DNA from: Castor canadensis | Taxonomy: Eukaryota; Chordata; Mammalia; Rodentia; Castoridae | NCBI RefSeq assembly: GCF_047511655.1 | Contig: NC_133401.1 | Location: 17,172,501-17,236,500, forward strand | DNA length: 64,000 nt | Direction of reading: 5' to 3' | Part shown: positions 1-11,706 of the stretch, in pieces | Layout of the letters: every line of letters starts with the position of its first letter | Numbering within the stretch: the first letter of the stretch is position 1 | Made by a program: the position numbers and the translations under genes | The notes under the pieces: model-generated | Told to the model about the DNA's origin: nothing | The model's database searches: none | Seen by the model: the letters and a program-made list of their open reading frames with translations, nothing else

Positions 1-980
1 CCAGGAAAAAGTGAACGTCAGTTTGTTCTAAAACATGTTCCTGACTCTTGAAACATGAAGATAAATGCTTCTCCAGAGGCTTTCAACTTGTGCCTCTGAT
101 GGGTCCATTTTTTTTGACACCTCACTAAGGGGAATCTCAGAAAAGATTGCCTAATCTTCCCCACTACGTGCTGTTAGACTGAAAAGCATGGCGAGATAGA
201 CCAGGAGATGGCTCAAGGTCAGCACAGGCTTTAAGCAGAAAAGAGAGTCTGCAGAGGTGGATCACTAGCAGAAGTCAGAGCCCACTACCACCTGCAGCCT
301 GGGGTAGATAAAGGGCAAGCTAGTGAAAAAGTACCAGGAAGGTGGTTGGGCGGGATAACCTTCTGGTGGATTGATAAGGAATGTCGTTGTTGGGTGACCA
401 AGGAAGATAAGTTGTGTTTAGGTCACTGGTCTGCTCCATCATCCTTGGTGCCCAGAGATAACAGGCACCAAGGATGATGGTCATTCTTTGAGGTTCAGTG
501 GAGAGTTTCCATTAAGCCACCAGCAAGAGGGAAGGGGTTCTGTTCCTAACATGACTGTGCTTACTGTTCACCCTACAACACAAAACCACCCAAGGACACC
601 AGCTGCTTCTTCACCCCGAAAATTTCAAGTTCTCTCTCTCTCCCCTCAGCTCAGCCCACTTCCTGAACTTCTATATTTATAATTCATCAAAGTTATATGG
701 GGGAAATTATAAACTTGTCACATGAGCTTTTAGAAGAGCAGGGGCAGCAGAAACTGTGTTAGGAAACAAGCAAGAGGAGTAGCCACACTACAGACCTCTG
801 GACTCAGACAGAAAGGAAGGAGGACCTGTGTCTGTTCGTTTGTAGGGTTCCTTGTCCAAAGAAATGCTACATGCATGCCTTTACCATTATATTAGTTTCT
901 GAAGTGGGAAACCACGAGGACTATTATTAGAACTTCCTGGCTTTTTGGCGGGGAGGGGAGGGTTGGTTTTTTGGTTTTAT
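1..980. other. Intergenic, no gene recognised
   Basis: Apart from the hairpin at 436-480 I see no coding exon, RNA gene or clear repeat here. Open frames are short, without family resemblance. Confidence 0.5.
436..480. repeat. Perfect 17-bp inverted repeat (hairpin)
   Basis: The arm CCATCATCCTTGGTGCC (436-452) is followed after an 11-base spacer by its exact reverse complement GGCACCAAGGATGATGG (464-480). The pairing is seen directly in the sequence. No gene or known element is recognised next to it, so its role is unknown. Confidence 0.9.
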
Positions 981-1150
981 TTTTGTTTTGTTTTGTTTTT
1001 TTCAGTACCAGGACTTGAACTCAGGGCCTACACCTGAGCCACTCCACCAGCCCTTTTTTATGTTTTCAAGACAGGGTCTCACTAACTCTGATCCTTCTGA
1101 TCTCTGTCCCCTGAGTAGCTAGGATTACAGGCATGGGCCACCAAAGCCCT
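981..1150 (-). repeat. Dimeric B1/ID-type SINE, minus strand
   Basis: Read on the minus strand, a B1-like left part with the 'CCTGTAATCCTAGCTACTC' motif is followed by the ID-like right part with 'GGTGTAGGCCCTGAGTTCAA'. The T-rich stretch at 985-1002 is the poly-A tail in antisense. This is the commonest repeat of the window. Confidence 0.8.
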
Positions 1151-1159
1151 GTGAGCATC

Positions 1160-2540
1160 CTGTTTTCCGCTGGCTTCCTCTCTGGGTCACAGTGACAGTT
1201 TGGCAGTGTGACCGATGGAGAAGCAGAAGCATTAGCACTAGGAGGAAGTGTACTGTTAGTGGGAGGCCTCTCCTCTTCCCTCCTCTCTCAGATGGGACAT
1301 GCAATACTTCAGCATGGGTGATCAGACAAAAGGATGTAAGCTGGGCCATCTTTCATCCTACAGATGTGCCTGTGAGGGTGTCTGTGTGCCAGCAACTCAC
1401 TATGCCTTCTCCTGGCACCTGCCCCCTAGCAGGAGCCTCACCTGTGAGGATCCCCCATCTACACAGATCTACTGGGAAAACAGACTTATAAGAAGTACAC
1501 TCCTGTGTCCTGAATTCATTCCTGTGATTGGAACATCAATAATAACTGAGCCAGCCATCAGAGGTCATGAGCACATAAAGAGAAATGCCCAGGTGAACAG
1601 AACTGTGAAGGGAAATGGGAAGTGTCAACAGAGGAAGAATTAACGTCTGTGTAATTAAAGTGTCTGTGTAGAAAGTGCCACAGAGCCCACTGTCAACACA
1701 GGCAAGGCTGACAGCTTCTGCCATTTAAAGAAAACCAGCAAGCTCTTTGTAGAGTCACCCAGCTTATTCACACAGCAGTCAAGACAAGCAACAGGTACCA
1801 GTGCTTGCACAGTGACATTGACACAAAGGGGTCTTGTCACTGCATCAAAAACTTTAAGACACAGTTGCTGCATCAAGAATGCCACACAACAGCTATAGAG
1901 GGTGTGTATTTGGAAAGTGGATGGCCATATAGAATACTAGAACATAATACAGACCAGAAATAGACCCACCCCGTGTGGTCATTTGAGTTTTGGCAGGGGT
2001 ACAAAGGTCAGTCAGTGAGGGCAGCAGTCTTGAGAATGAAGACATGGAGGAAGCATTCATTGGTGTTCTGTGCCAGGAAAACAAGGAATCTGTAACTAGA
2101 CCTGGCAGTTTACAGAAAATTCAAATCCTAATGGACCCAAGTATAAAGTATAAAACTATAAATGTATAGAAAAATATCAGAGACTGTTTATAGTTGTGGC
2201 CTGGAGACGTGACACGTGAGGCACAGAGAGTTAGAGCAAACACTGACACATGGAACTTTCTTAAGCTTAACACTCTCTGGAGAAAATATTTGCTCATCTC
2301 TTATCTGACATAGGGCTTGTATCCCCAGCGTACGCATCCAGTGTGCATGGGAGGTATATATCCAGTGTGTACAAGCTCGTGCATGTCCTCACGGCTAAAC
2401 AGAAGGAAAGGGACACCAGAGTGCAATGCAAGAGCAGCTCTTTCCAAGAGGTCATGCAGGTAGCAACGTGCACCTGACAGGCATTCAACCTCAGAGCATC
2501 GGGGACTGAACACCAGGACCATGGAGAACAGCCACCACAC
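1160..2540. other. Intergenic, no gene recognised
   Basis: No exon with splice sites and family resemblance, and no repeat I can name, is visible in this stretch. Confidence 0.45.
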
Positions 2541-2549
2541 GTCTGCTAG

Positions 2550-3060
2550 CACGGGTAAATTTTTAAAATACTGGTGGAAATTTAAAAAATGGTAAAGCAT
2601 CAGGAAACACTTGGCACTTTCTTATAAAATTAGACTCAAAACACAAAGGTTCATTTGCACCATGACCCACACTTACCTCCTGGGCTTTTATCCCAGAAGA
2701 GAAAAACTATGTTCTCATTTTTAAAAAGTACATGAATGTTCCCAGCGGTTTCACAACACTAAAAACAACTCGAATGCCACCGACAGGTGAACTGGTAACA
2801 GGCCATGCTCTGTGCCTATGATTGATCCACATGGATTCAATTCACCAATAACAGAAAAATTGACAGACGTCAGGATCTCAATGGGTGTTCAAGTGGTGAA
2901 AGAATCCAGTTGAAAAAGGCGACAGTGGTGTGATTTCATTTCTATGACATCCTTAAAGGGCCAGGCTGCAAAGGGACTGTGTTTCCACAGGGTGGGTACA
3001 GGGGATGGGGACAGTTGTGAGCACAGGAGTGACATTATGGCGAGTTTGGGGGAAGCAGCT
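2550..3060 (+). mobile_element. Old LINE-1 3'-end fragment (L1M type), plus strand
   Basis: The order of motifs is that of the ORF2 tail/3' region of old mammalian L1s: 'GGCACTTTCTTATAAAATTA', then the segments recalling 'ATCCCAGAAGAGAAAA' and 'CACAACACTAAAAACAACTC', ending with the 'ATTTCATTTCTATGACATCC' part. It is diverged and 5'-truncated, so an old fragment. Confidence 0.65.
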
Positions 3061-3069
3061 GTTCTGAGC

Positions 3070-4885
3070 TGACCATCTGTTCAGAGGCTGAGCAATAACA
3101 GCAGTTTCATAAATGGGGACATTGGTCTTGCCATTGGCAGCCCATCCTCACTCCCTTGCCCATTTGCCTACAACCCACAGTACACCTGAGGGAGTTAACA
3201 GACATCCTCTCTGACTTTGCACTGTGTGGGACTTTTCTGCCTTGTAACATTCCAGTACAAAAATGTCTGCTGTAAGAATAGGTGACGGTGATCAAACGTG
3301 TCTGTCTGCATCTAAGCTGTAGAGTCGTCACAAGCAAGCTCAGGAAGAAGTGCAGACAAGGCGAGGTGGCTTCTAAGTAACCTCCTGACAGGACTGTTTC
3401 ATGGGCTTTTTCACAAGTTGGGGGTTCCCTCTTGTCTCTCTCATCATAACCCTGAGTGCCTGGGTACTTCCCAGTGGTGAGTGAAATGACATCTGCTGAT
3501 GGAACCCAAAACCACACACACTCAGGTCTGATTTAGAGTCTCTTGTGTTTGTTTATTTAATTTTGCATCTTGTAAAATAATGTGTTTCATTGTGACAGTG
3601 TCATACATGTGTAAAATGTACTTCAGTCATATTTACCACCCATCACCTTCTCTTGTCTCCCATTCCCTCCGGCTGGTCCATCCCTCAAATTGTCCCTGAG
3701 GAGTGGAAATGGGAGTTGATGTCACAAAGGAAGAGTTTTATTTTTAACTTTTAAGCCATGTACAATAGCTTTCTGTGTACATGCAGGTCTTTGATGAAAT
3801 GGAAAGTATCCAGGCTGAGCACATAACCAGGGGAGTCACCAACCGGCACAGGAGCAGTGGGAACAATGAGTGCTGTGAGCTTGGGTGGTGAGTCACACAG
3901 ACTCACAGAGCAAGTCCTCAGTTAGGGATTTAGGAAGCAGGGCGGGAAGGTGGGATGGAGATACCTGAGCTGAGCCTTGAAAGGGAGGAAAGCTGCTCTG
4001 GTGAAGAGCCAGGGACCATTAGGTGCACTGAGTGCAGACACCTGTTTGGGGCATGCAGGGAGCGAGTCTGTGGGGCCGGGTGGTGGAAGCCAGGAGAGGT
4101 CGTGGGATGTGCTGGAGGACACTGCAAGCACAGGTCCTGTTGGGTCTTGAGGGATGCGCTGGGAGTTTGGTTTCATCCTAAAGGTAGTTATATGGGATTA
4201 GGTCAAAGGCAGGCAGAAAGGGAACAAAAAAAGCAAAAGAGCCCGGAGGACAGGCACAGCACCATATCTGGGTGTGTTTTGCCAAACATCCAGCTTCCCA
4301 AACAACACTAGAGTCATGGTGGCTGTGGTTGAAACTCCTTCTCAGTACACTGGCTAACAGCCCACAGAGGGGCACTGTCCGCCTTAAAGGCTGATCAGAG
4401 ACCGCATGTAAGTTCACTATTGTGGTTTCATCCACACAATTCCTCCCAAATAGCCATCTTGGTTCTGGAAGTACCTTACTCGAAAACCCTCTACCAGTTC
4501 CCCAGTTTCTTGGAAAAGCCCTCCTATTTCTTGGAAAATGTCACATTATATACATAAAATCGCCATATTTAAATCTCCTATAGCCCAGAAAAATGTCTAG
4601 GGCCCAAATGCTCAGAGAAATTGGCTACATGGTGGGGTTTCCCACTGTCAGTCTCCTTAAAGGATGGACTTTCACTTTTGCTTCCATAACTCTTGCTCTC
4701 TTAAAACTCCTCTGTGCATTTGCCCCTGAATTCTTTTTCAATGAGATCAAGAGCCTGCTATTTGTCTCCAGTCACATCTCTTGTGACCACAAAAGAACAT
4801 GCTTGAGGAATTTTCACACCCACTCAAGGTGACTGCCCACCTAAGGAGCTAGTGTGGAAATTCCGCTCTCACAGCTCCTTCCCTC
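3070..4885. other. Intergenic, no gene recognised
   Basis: No coding exon is supported. Around 3950-4130 a G-rich stretch resembles an ancient interspersed repeat (also seen near 53880), with the phrase 'CCTGAGCTGAGCCTTGAAAG', but I cannot name its family. Confidence 0.4.
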
Positions 4886-4890
4886 ACCTC

Positions 4891-4892
<2 letters not shown>

Positions 4893-4950
<58 letters not shown>
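4893..4950 (+). repeat. (CT)n microsatellite
   Basis: A pure dinucleotide run of about 29 units, followed by an imperfect C/T-rich tail to about 5010. Open frames through it (Ser-Leu repeats) are artefacts. Confidence 0.97.
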
Positions 4951-4953
<3 letters not shown>

Positions 4954-5025
4954 ACTTTCTCTCTCCCTACTTCCCTCCCTCCCTCCCCCATCTCTCTCTC
5001 TCCCTGTTTTATTCACTGTTTTACT

Positions 5026-5112
5026 GGGTGGGGGTTAGCTCAGTAGTCAAACATTCACCCACATGCTGAGGGTGCCAGGCCTGAACCTCACACCCCGCAG
5101 CCGGGGAAAACT
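5026..5112 (+). repeat. ID-like SINE fragment
   Basis: 'GGGTGGGGGTTAGCTCAGTA' followed by 'CACCCACATGCTGAGGGTGCC' in diverged form matches the tRNA-derived ID monomer (box-A-like TAGCTCAGT). It is too diverged to be a tRNA gene. Confidence 0.5.
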
Positions 5113-5119
5113 GGCTGGG

Positions 5120-6365
5120 GTCCCCTGTATTTCCCAATTACAGGTTGTTGTGTTAATATGCGGGCTGAAGGTAGGGCCAGTCAAAGTTCAGTTGCTCCCT
5201 TCTGAGCTGTTTTTCTCTAGAAGCTTCCATTCTTTGTGAACTGGGAACCTCGTAGCTCATGTGCTGCACAGGTTTCTACTTCATCCTCAAGACCCCAGTA
5301 TGTAACTTCAGCAGCTCAGCTCAGCAGGCGTCCAAGCCTAGGGGTGTCACCTGAATGCAGCAGAGCCAGGGGAGCGAGCAGAGCACTGAGGTCTGCTCTG
5401 ACAGTGAATAACCCGGGGGACTTGGGCACTCAGGCTACAAGACTCAGTGCTTTCAGACCTGCAGACACCACCACCGTGTGGAAAGGAGGAGGCTGGGGTT
5501 AATCGTGATCTGTGGGTGCTGGTCCCAGAGCCTTCTGCTCCCCCTGGAAGCAAACACAAGCAGCCAGGATGCAGCGCTTGGAGGAGGTTGCTCTCAGGGC
5601 TCTCAGATCCCCCATGGGTGTGGAGGGAGAAGGTTGGGAAATCATGTTACTTCCTTTCAGAGAGTTCAGTTTCCACCTGGCAGCCAACACACATAGCTGG
5701 GAAGGATGAGGAGCTCCCAGAGGTTATGCACCCAGCTATGGACCTGGTGCTCTGTTCCATGACGACTCCAGCAATGGGACTCACTCCTCACCAGGGAGAA
5801 GGGACTTTTGTCCATTGTGTCTTTCTCTCCCTGAGCTCCCTGCTGCCTACACCTCTCAGCAGGTCCACACCAGTCCCTCTCCCCTTCCACAACTACCTCT
5901 CATAGCTGTCTCCCACCCAGACACTGTGGCAGGACTTCACAAGCCATGATTGCTCCTTGTTTCAAAGTCCTCAGAGTATCTCAGTCTCAAACAATTGGCC
6001 CTCTCTCAAGACAGTGACTTGCTCTAGCTCTCCAAGTCAAGGAGAGTGCCAAAATTTTTTCTTTGCCCATGTTAGCCTGCCATGCCGGAATAGTCACTGT
6101 CACACCAAATTCTCCCACTGAGTTTAAGGCTTTCAGGAAGTGTGGGCTTATTCTGTGAGGTAGAATTGTGACTATCACCAGGGCCACTTGGCTAAGCTTG
6201 TCTGTGGTTTCAGTTCCTCTCTCCCCTGGAGTGCCAGAGTTGGAGATGCAGACTTTTTTTTACTTTTGTCTGTTGTCTTTGTGTTTTTTCTCCATGCTTT
6301 TCAGCTGTCCTTTACCTCGTTCTTAATTCCCAATGTTCTTCCTCTCTGTCTATCTTCAAAATACA
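5120..6365. other. Intergenic, no gene recognised
   Basis: Contains the longest non-repeat open frame in the first 10 kb (5447-5905, plus) but the translation shows no domain, signal peptide or family motif. I see nothing else supportable. Confidence 0.45.
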
Positions 6366-6368
6366 GCT

Positions 6369-6372
<4 letters not shown>

Positions 6373-6423
<51 letters not shown>

Positions 6424-6425
6424 TC

Positions 6426-6474
<49 letters not shown>
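6373..6474 (+). repeat. Compound microsatellite (CA)n then (GATA)n
   Basis: About 46 bases of CA repeat (6373-6419) run into about 12 units of GATA (6426-6474). Both runs are nearly pure, so this is probably polymorphic in the population. Confidence 0.97.
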
Positions 6475-6480
6475 GATATG

Positions 6481-6770
6481 TTTAAATTTAAATTCTGGAA
6501 ATTAATTTTTATTTACTCAATCAGCCAAAATAAAAACTCAGTTGAAAGTTTTGCCGATAGACTTGATCAAGTTTAAGACAGAATATCAGGACTTCAAGGC
6601 AAAATTGATGAACTGGACATTCAGAAGAATATGAAGAAAAAGTAAGAAAATATAAATGGAATATGTAAGACCTCTAGGACAACATTAAAAGATATAACCT
6701 ATGAATCATGGGCCCTGAAGGAGAAGAGATGCAAGCAAAGGCATAGGTAAAATAGTCAATCAAATAATAC
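6481..6770 (+). mobile_element. LINE-1 ORF1-like fragment, plus strand
   Basis: A translated stretch with several stops recalls the conserved part of L1 ORF1 ('KYKWN' followed by a run like 'LRIMG..EG.E.Q.KG'). The match is by memory of the family and is broken by stops, so it is an old dead fragment. Confidence 0.5.
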
Positions 6771-7111
6771 CCGTTTATATATGTATATATAAAATCCAAG
6801 CTGGTCTAAAAACACGTCTTCCAAATATATATATACACTGGCTCTTTTCACTGAGAAGACAAGGAAGGATGCTTCTAATTGTCTATCTTGTCCTACACTT
6901 TGAGACTTATTAAATGATTTTAAGTTGTGAAAACCTAGGACCAGATTTTCACAGATCTAAACCCAGGTCCCACTTCTGTGATCCCGATGTACCATCAGTC
7001 ACCCTGGAACTACACAGTCATCACCAAGCCAGGTGCATTTCCCTGACCACACACTGCTGCAGATTGCTCTTCCCTTCTTCATGTATGTATTCGTTAAAGA
7101 GGTAGGCTAGA

Positions 7112-7566
7112 TACATGATAAAAGCGAGAGCACACAAGGGAGGGGTGAGGATAGGTAAGACATCTAAAAAATTAGCTAGCATTTGTTGCCCTTAACGCAG
7201 AGAAACTAAAGCAGATACCTTAAAAGCAACTGAGGCCAATAGGAAAAGGGGACCAGGAACTAGAGAAAAGGTGAGATCAAAAAGAATTAACCTAGAAGGT
7301 AACACCCACGCACAGGAAATCAATGTGAGTCAACTCCCTGTATAGCTATCCTTATCTCAACCAGCAAAAACCCTTGTTCCTTCCTATTATTGCTTATACT
7401 CTCTCTACAACAAAATTAGAGATAAGGGCAAAATAGTTTCTGCTGAGTATTGAGGGGGTGGTGGGGAGAGGGAGGGGGCGGAGTGGGTGGTAAGGGAGGG
7501 GGTGGGGGCAGGGGGGAGAAATGACCCAAGCCTTGTATGCACATATGAATAATAAAACAATAAAAA
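7112..7566 (+). mobile_element. 5'-truncated LINE-1 3' end with target-site duplication
   Basis: The segment ends in the rodent-type L1 3' UTR: a G-rich polypurine tract (7451-7525), the phrase 'ATGCACATATGAATAATAAA' and an A-rich tail. It is flanked by a 16-bp direct repeat AAAGAGGTAGGCTAGA at 7096-7111 and 7567-7582, which marks the insertion boundaries. The perfect duplication suggests a fairly young insertion. A related copy lies at 56878-57126 on the other strand. Confidence 0.85.
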
Positions 7567-7589
7567 AAAGAGGTAGGCTAGACTTGAGG

Positions 7590-8110
7590 GTGCTGAAGGC
7601 AATTGTCTGTGGTATTTTTACACATCCTTCAGTGAGGCATTGACTGTCCTTTTGTTCAAGGATGTTAGTACAGTAAGCAGCCTTGGCAGATGGAGGGAGG
7701 GACTCCCTACAGCACAAAGGACAGAATTGTTATAGAATGATGAGATTTTCCAGCGAGTAGAAGGCTAGCCAGGCTTAGCACTCATTATGGGAATTCAGAT
7801 TTCCGGACTTGGGGTTCATGTTTGGTGATGCAACCCAGTGTATGGGCCATTGCTCGTTGCCCTATAGGAACCTGTGCTCAGGAAGAGGCACAAATGACAG
7901 TGTTCCTGATCCTCTCCATTGCTGTGAGGAAGGAACTGTCTTTTGTCTCTGATACAGAAGTCTTGGTTCTTCTGGAAAGAATCACGAAGAAGTTCTCTCA
8001 CAACTCTTGACAGTCCATTCACTTAGACATGCCTTGTCTTGTTTCAAGAAGGTCTCCTTCTTGTACCTTTCTGCTAATTGCTGCCATAGATAAAGAAAAT
8101 CAGTCTGATA
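7590..8110. other. Intergenic, no gene recognised
   Basis: Nothing beyond short shadow frames is visible. Confidence 0.45.
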
Positions 8111-8121
8111 TAAGTGATTTT

Positions 8122-8390
8122 GTGCTGGGCATGGTGGCACATGTCTACTATCCCACCTACTTGGGAGGTAGAAATTGGAGGTATCAAGGTTCCAGGCCAG
8201 ACTGGGCCAAAAGTTACTGAGACCCCAAATCAACAAACAAGCCAGGCATCATGGTTCACACCTGCTACATGGTTGTTAATCCCAATCATACAGGAGGCGT
8301 AGGTAGGAGGATTGCAGTCCTCAACCAGCCTCAGGCAAAAACTGCAAGACCTTACACAAAAAATAGCTAGAGCAAAAAGGGGCTGGAGGC
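8122..8390 (+). repeat. Two tandem B1-like SINE monomers
   Basis: The first monomer starts 'GCTGGGCATGGTGGCACATG' near 8125 and the second 'GCCAGGCATCATGGTTCACA' near 8240. Both are followed by the 'CAGGAGG..AGG.GG.TTGCAG' type internal part and A-rich joints. Diverged, so not a young insertion. Confidence 0.7.
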
Positions 8391-8399
8391 TACTGAATA

Positions 8400-10085
8400 C
8401 TTGAAATATAGTTAGTGAAACTGGGGCATTGAATTCAATTTCACTTAATGCTAAGTGACTTAAATAGCTCCATGTGTTCAGTGTCCATCATAACAGATAG
8501 CACAGGCCTAGGACAGGGCCAGGCTACAGCTCTGGGAGCAATCCCCAGGATGCCAAACCACTCCCCAAGGCCCTCCAACCCCTCCTCACCTGGACAACAG
8601 TTCTGAGATGTGACCTGATTCTGCCAGGCCCTGAGAGAGTTGTTGGGCTCAGGAACTTCCTCTTGTTTAGTCTCTCTGCATTTTCTCAGTTTCATTGCTT
8701 CCAAACTGCAGCTGAACCTGTCACAGGTGTTGCAAGCACTGGGGACTGCTGGCTCAGACCTCACAACATCAGAAGCTCTCTATCATCCTTCTTCAAGAGG
8801 TGGCAACTGCCATCTCAGAGAAGTTTGACAGGGTGAGGCAAAGTCCATCTTCCACTGCATACTCGTTCTGTTTCCATTCAATTCACCCTTCCCTGCACGC
8901 TCAGTCCACCATTTTGTAAATCCCTTGCACAACCCACAAACATCACAGCTCATTTTGGTGTAATTCATATCAATGTTTAAAACAAATCATGATTTTGTAA
9001 CATTGCTATCTCTTCTTTTTATTAATACACATCAGTCTAAAAAACAGGAAAGAGGCCCTGGGTATAGTTCTCAAGGCAAACAGACCTGAGTTCCCAACTC
9101 ATATGTTTTGAAGTAGCACAAACTGCGAGGCATCCCCGAGCCTGGTTCTCAATGCCATAGAGGTGCAGAGTGACCCCTCATACAGCTGAGACTTCCTTCT
9201 TTTATGTGACATTTTTTCCATCTTTAATAATCCTGGGCATTTGGCGTAAGGGTCAGAGGGGAGCTCCGAAAATCGGCCGAGCTTGTGCAAACTGAAGCAA
9301 GACTTATGTTGTCTGGTACTACATCTGAGTGTGTCTCTGCTAGAACAGCTGTGCCTGGTGGGGTATTAGTACTTCTGGAAGTTTTGTAGCTTACCACACC
9401 GTGTTTAAACATTACATCACAGTGATGTGTAGATAGCAGTTGCCACCCCAGGGCCCATCCTGCTGACCTGAAATTTCGATCTCCCCTAATCTTTGGTGGC
9501 ATAACCACTTCTAGATTTCAGAATCAGATATAACAAATGCATGGGAGGCCTGGTGATGATGTAATAAAGACTTGGCAGCATTGGTGCTTTGCTCCACTAT
9601 GGAAACCACACATGCAGATTCAGAGCCATCAGAACCTACATGAATCAGTCGTGAGCAATGCACTCTGTGAAACTCCAAGGTAGGACCCAGTGCAGGTTGA
9701 AGATGGCAGAGCCATCATGAGAGAACGCCAAGGTAAGAACTCTACACCGAGGGAAGTGGAAAAGAGCCATCTCAGTGTGTGAGATTTTATTTTAGAATGG
9801 AGGCCATGACAACATTCACTTTCTCTCTTTCTCTTCTGCAAAGAGACCTTGCCACCCTCCATCTTTTCCTCTTGGAATGTTGTCCCTGGATGATTGCTCC
9901 TGAGATGCCCTCACTCAGAACCCAGACACCAGCTTTCTAGCGACCCAAAGCACATGGAGAAGCCACGTCTACATGCTGTGGTTGAGTCCCATCTGCACTG
10001 AGCCTTGAGTCTACTGCCCCAGGTGCCAGACACTTGTGCAATGCAGCCTCCAGGCAACTCAGCTCCCTGGCATTGAGTCACTGAC
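8400..10085. other. Intergenic, no gene recognised
   Basis: No exon, RNA gene or clear repeat could be supported. A weak ID-like phrase occurs near 9053-9100. Confidence 0.4.
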
Positions 10086-10091
10086 CCTGCT

Positions 10092-10402
10092 TGGCTCTGG
10101 TGAGGCATTCTGACCATGATGGAACATGGTACGTGGCATCACGGTGGGAGACTAGAGAGAGATCACATGGTGAAACAGGAGGCAAGAGAGAATCAGGGAC
10201 CAGGTTGAAAAAAAAAGCCTGCTCTATCAGCAACTCACCAGGGTCCCCTGAGAACATTAGTCCTTTCCCACAATACATCTCTACCATTCTTACCATCCTT
10301 CCACTGGGCCCTACCCCTTCAGCACCACCCCACTTGGGACAAACTCCCAGCATATGAAGCTTTGGAGGACACAATGGAACCACATCCAAACCACAGCACC
10401 TC
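10092..10402 (-). mobile_element. MaLR-type LTR fossil fragment
   Basis: In antisense the end resembles the LTR copy at 24500-24864, with 'GCTTTGGAGGACACAATGG' and 'CCAAACCACAGCA' at its right margin. I read it as an old solo LTR remnant of the ERVL-MaLR group, broken and diverged; no internal viral region is seen. Confidence 0.4.
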
Positions 10403-10409
10403 GCAAGTC

Positions 10410-10845
10410 TCCAAGGAGGTGCCTCATCCATCCTGTGACAAGACAAAAAAATGTCCTCTTGATTATCTTAAGGGCTCATCTCCCAGATAATCCTGTCAAA
10501 CAACAAGGTGCCTGAGAATCTCTCTTTACGTTTCTAGGGTTATTTAAAGAATATTATAAAGGATACAGATAAATGTGCAGATGAAGAGGTGCAGAAAGTA
10601 AGGTCCTTAGAGAGATCCCAAGTTCAGAGGCTCCTGTTCTGGTGGAGCTGGTGTATATTATCCTCTCAGGACAGGGTTACATCATCAATCTGGAAGGTTT
10701 CGAGGCTTCTTGTCACAATGGGCTTCGTTATGACGCATTTATGCTTGCATCCACCAAAGTGAGTACTTTACATTCACCCCTGCCACCCTCAGGTTTCTCT
10801 TCCCCTCCCCCACTGATCCCTACCCCAAGATCGTCTCCCCTTTAC
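10410..10845. other. Intergenic, no gene recognised
   Basis: No feature is supportable; C-rich stretch at 10770-10850 is low-complexity. Confidence 0.4.
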
Positions 10846-11555
10846 ATGAATAGCCTTTTTCTGATCTATATTTTGCATATGAGAGAAAACATACAATATT
10901 TGTCTCTCTGAGTTTGGCTTATTTCATTAAACCTGAAGATCTCCAGTTCTATCCAATTTCCTGAAAATAACACAAGTTCACTCTTCTTTATGGCTGAATA
11001 ATATACCTTGGTGTATGTACCCCACACTTTCTGCATGTATTCATCTGTTGACTGGCACACAGGATGACTCCGTTACTTAGCGATTATGGATAGTGCTGCG
11101 ATAAACATGGGTGTGCAAGTATCTCTATTTTATGTCGCCTCCCACCGGCCATCCTTCACTCCAGTAATTGATTCCTTTGCTGTGTAGAAGCTTTTCTCTA
11201 TTTTTTTACCACTTTTATTCACATACATTAATAGTACAAGGGGTTTCACTGTGATAATTCCATAGAATGTGCACAGTGTACTTTGTTCAAGTTCATACCT
11301 TCCATTACATTCCCTTAACCACCCCACTCCCGCCTTTACAAACAGAACACTCTCATTGTTCATTAGAGGTCTGTTTAACTTGTTTGCATCCTTTTGATTC
11401 AATTTTGGCAGGTGTATGTGACTAGGAATTTGTCCATTTCTTCTATTTACAATTCATTGGAATGTAAGTCTTCAAAATAATCCCTTATGATCGTCTGGAT
11501 TTCATTGGCATTTGTTGTAATATTCCCTTTCTCATATCTAATTTTGTTAATTTGT

Positions 11556-11557
<2 letters not shown>

Positions 11558-11624
<67 letters not shown>
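11558..11624 (+). repeat. (CT)n microsatellite
   Basis: Pure CT run of about 33 units inside the L1 remnant, directly joined to an ID-type SINE. Confidence 0.97.
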
Positions 11625-11628
<4 letters not shown>

Positions 11629-11706
11629 GGCAGTGCTGGGGTTTGCACACAGGACTGGTGCTTTCCAGGCAGGTGCTCTGACACATGCACCACACCCCAG
11701 CCCTCC
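11625..11706 (-). repeat. ID-type SINE, minus strand
   Basis: Antisense of the tRNA-derived ID monomer ('CTGGGGTTTGCACACAGGAC', 'AGGCAGGTGCTCTGACACAT'), ending in 'CCCCAGCCCTC'. The adjoining CT run is an expanded tail. Confidence 0.75.

Noticed and set aside
5447-5905. 152-codon frame with a phrase ('GKSCYFLSESSVSTW') that faintly recalls NK-receptor lectin domains
   Set aside because: No other conserved lectin residues, no splice-supported neighbours; the likeness is too short.
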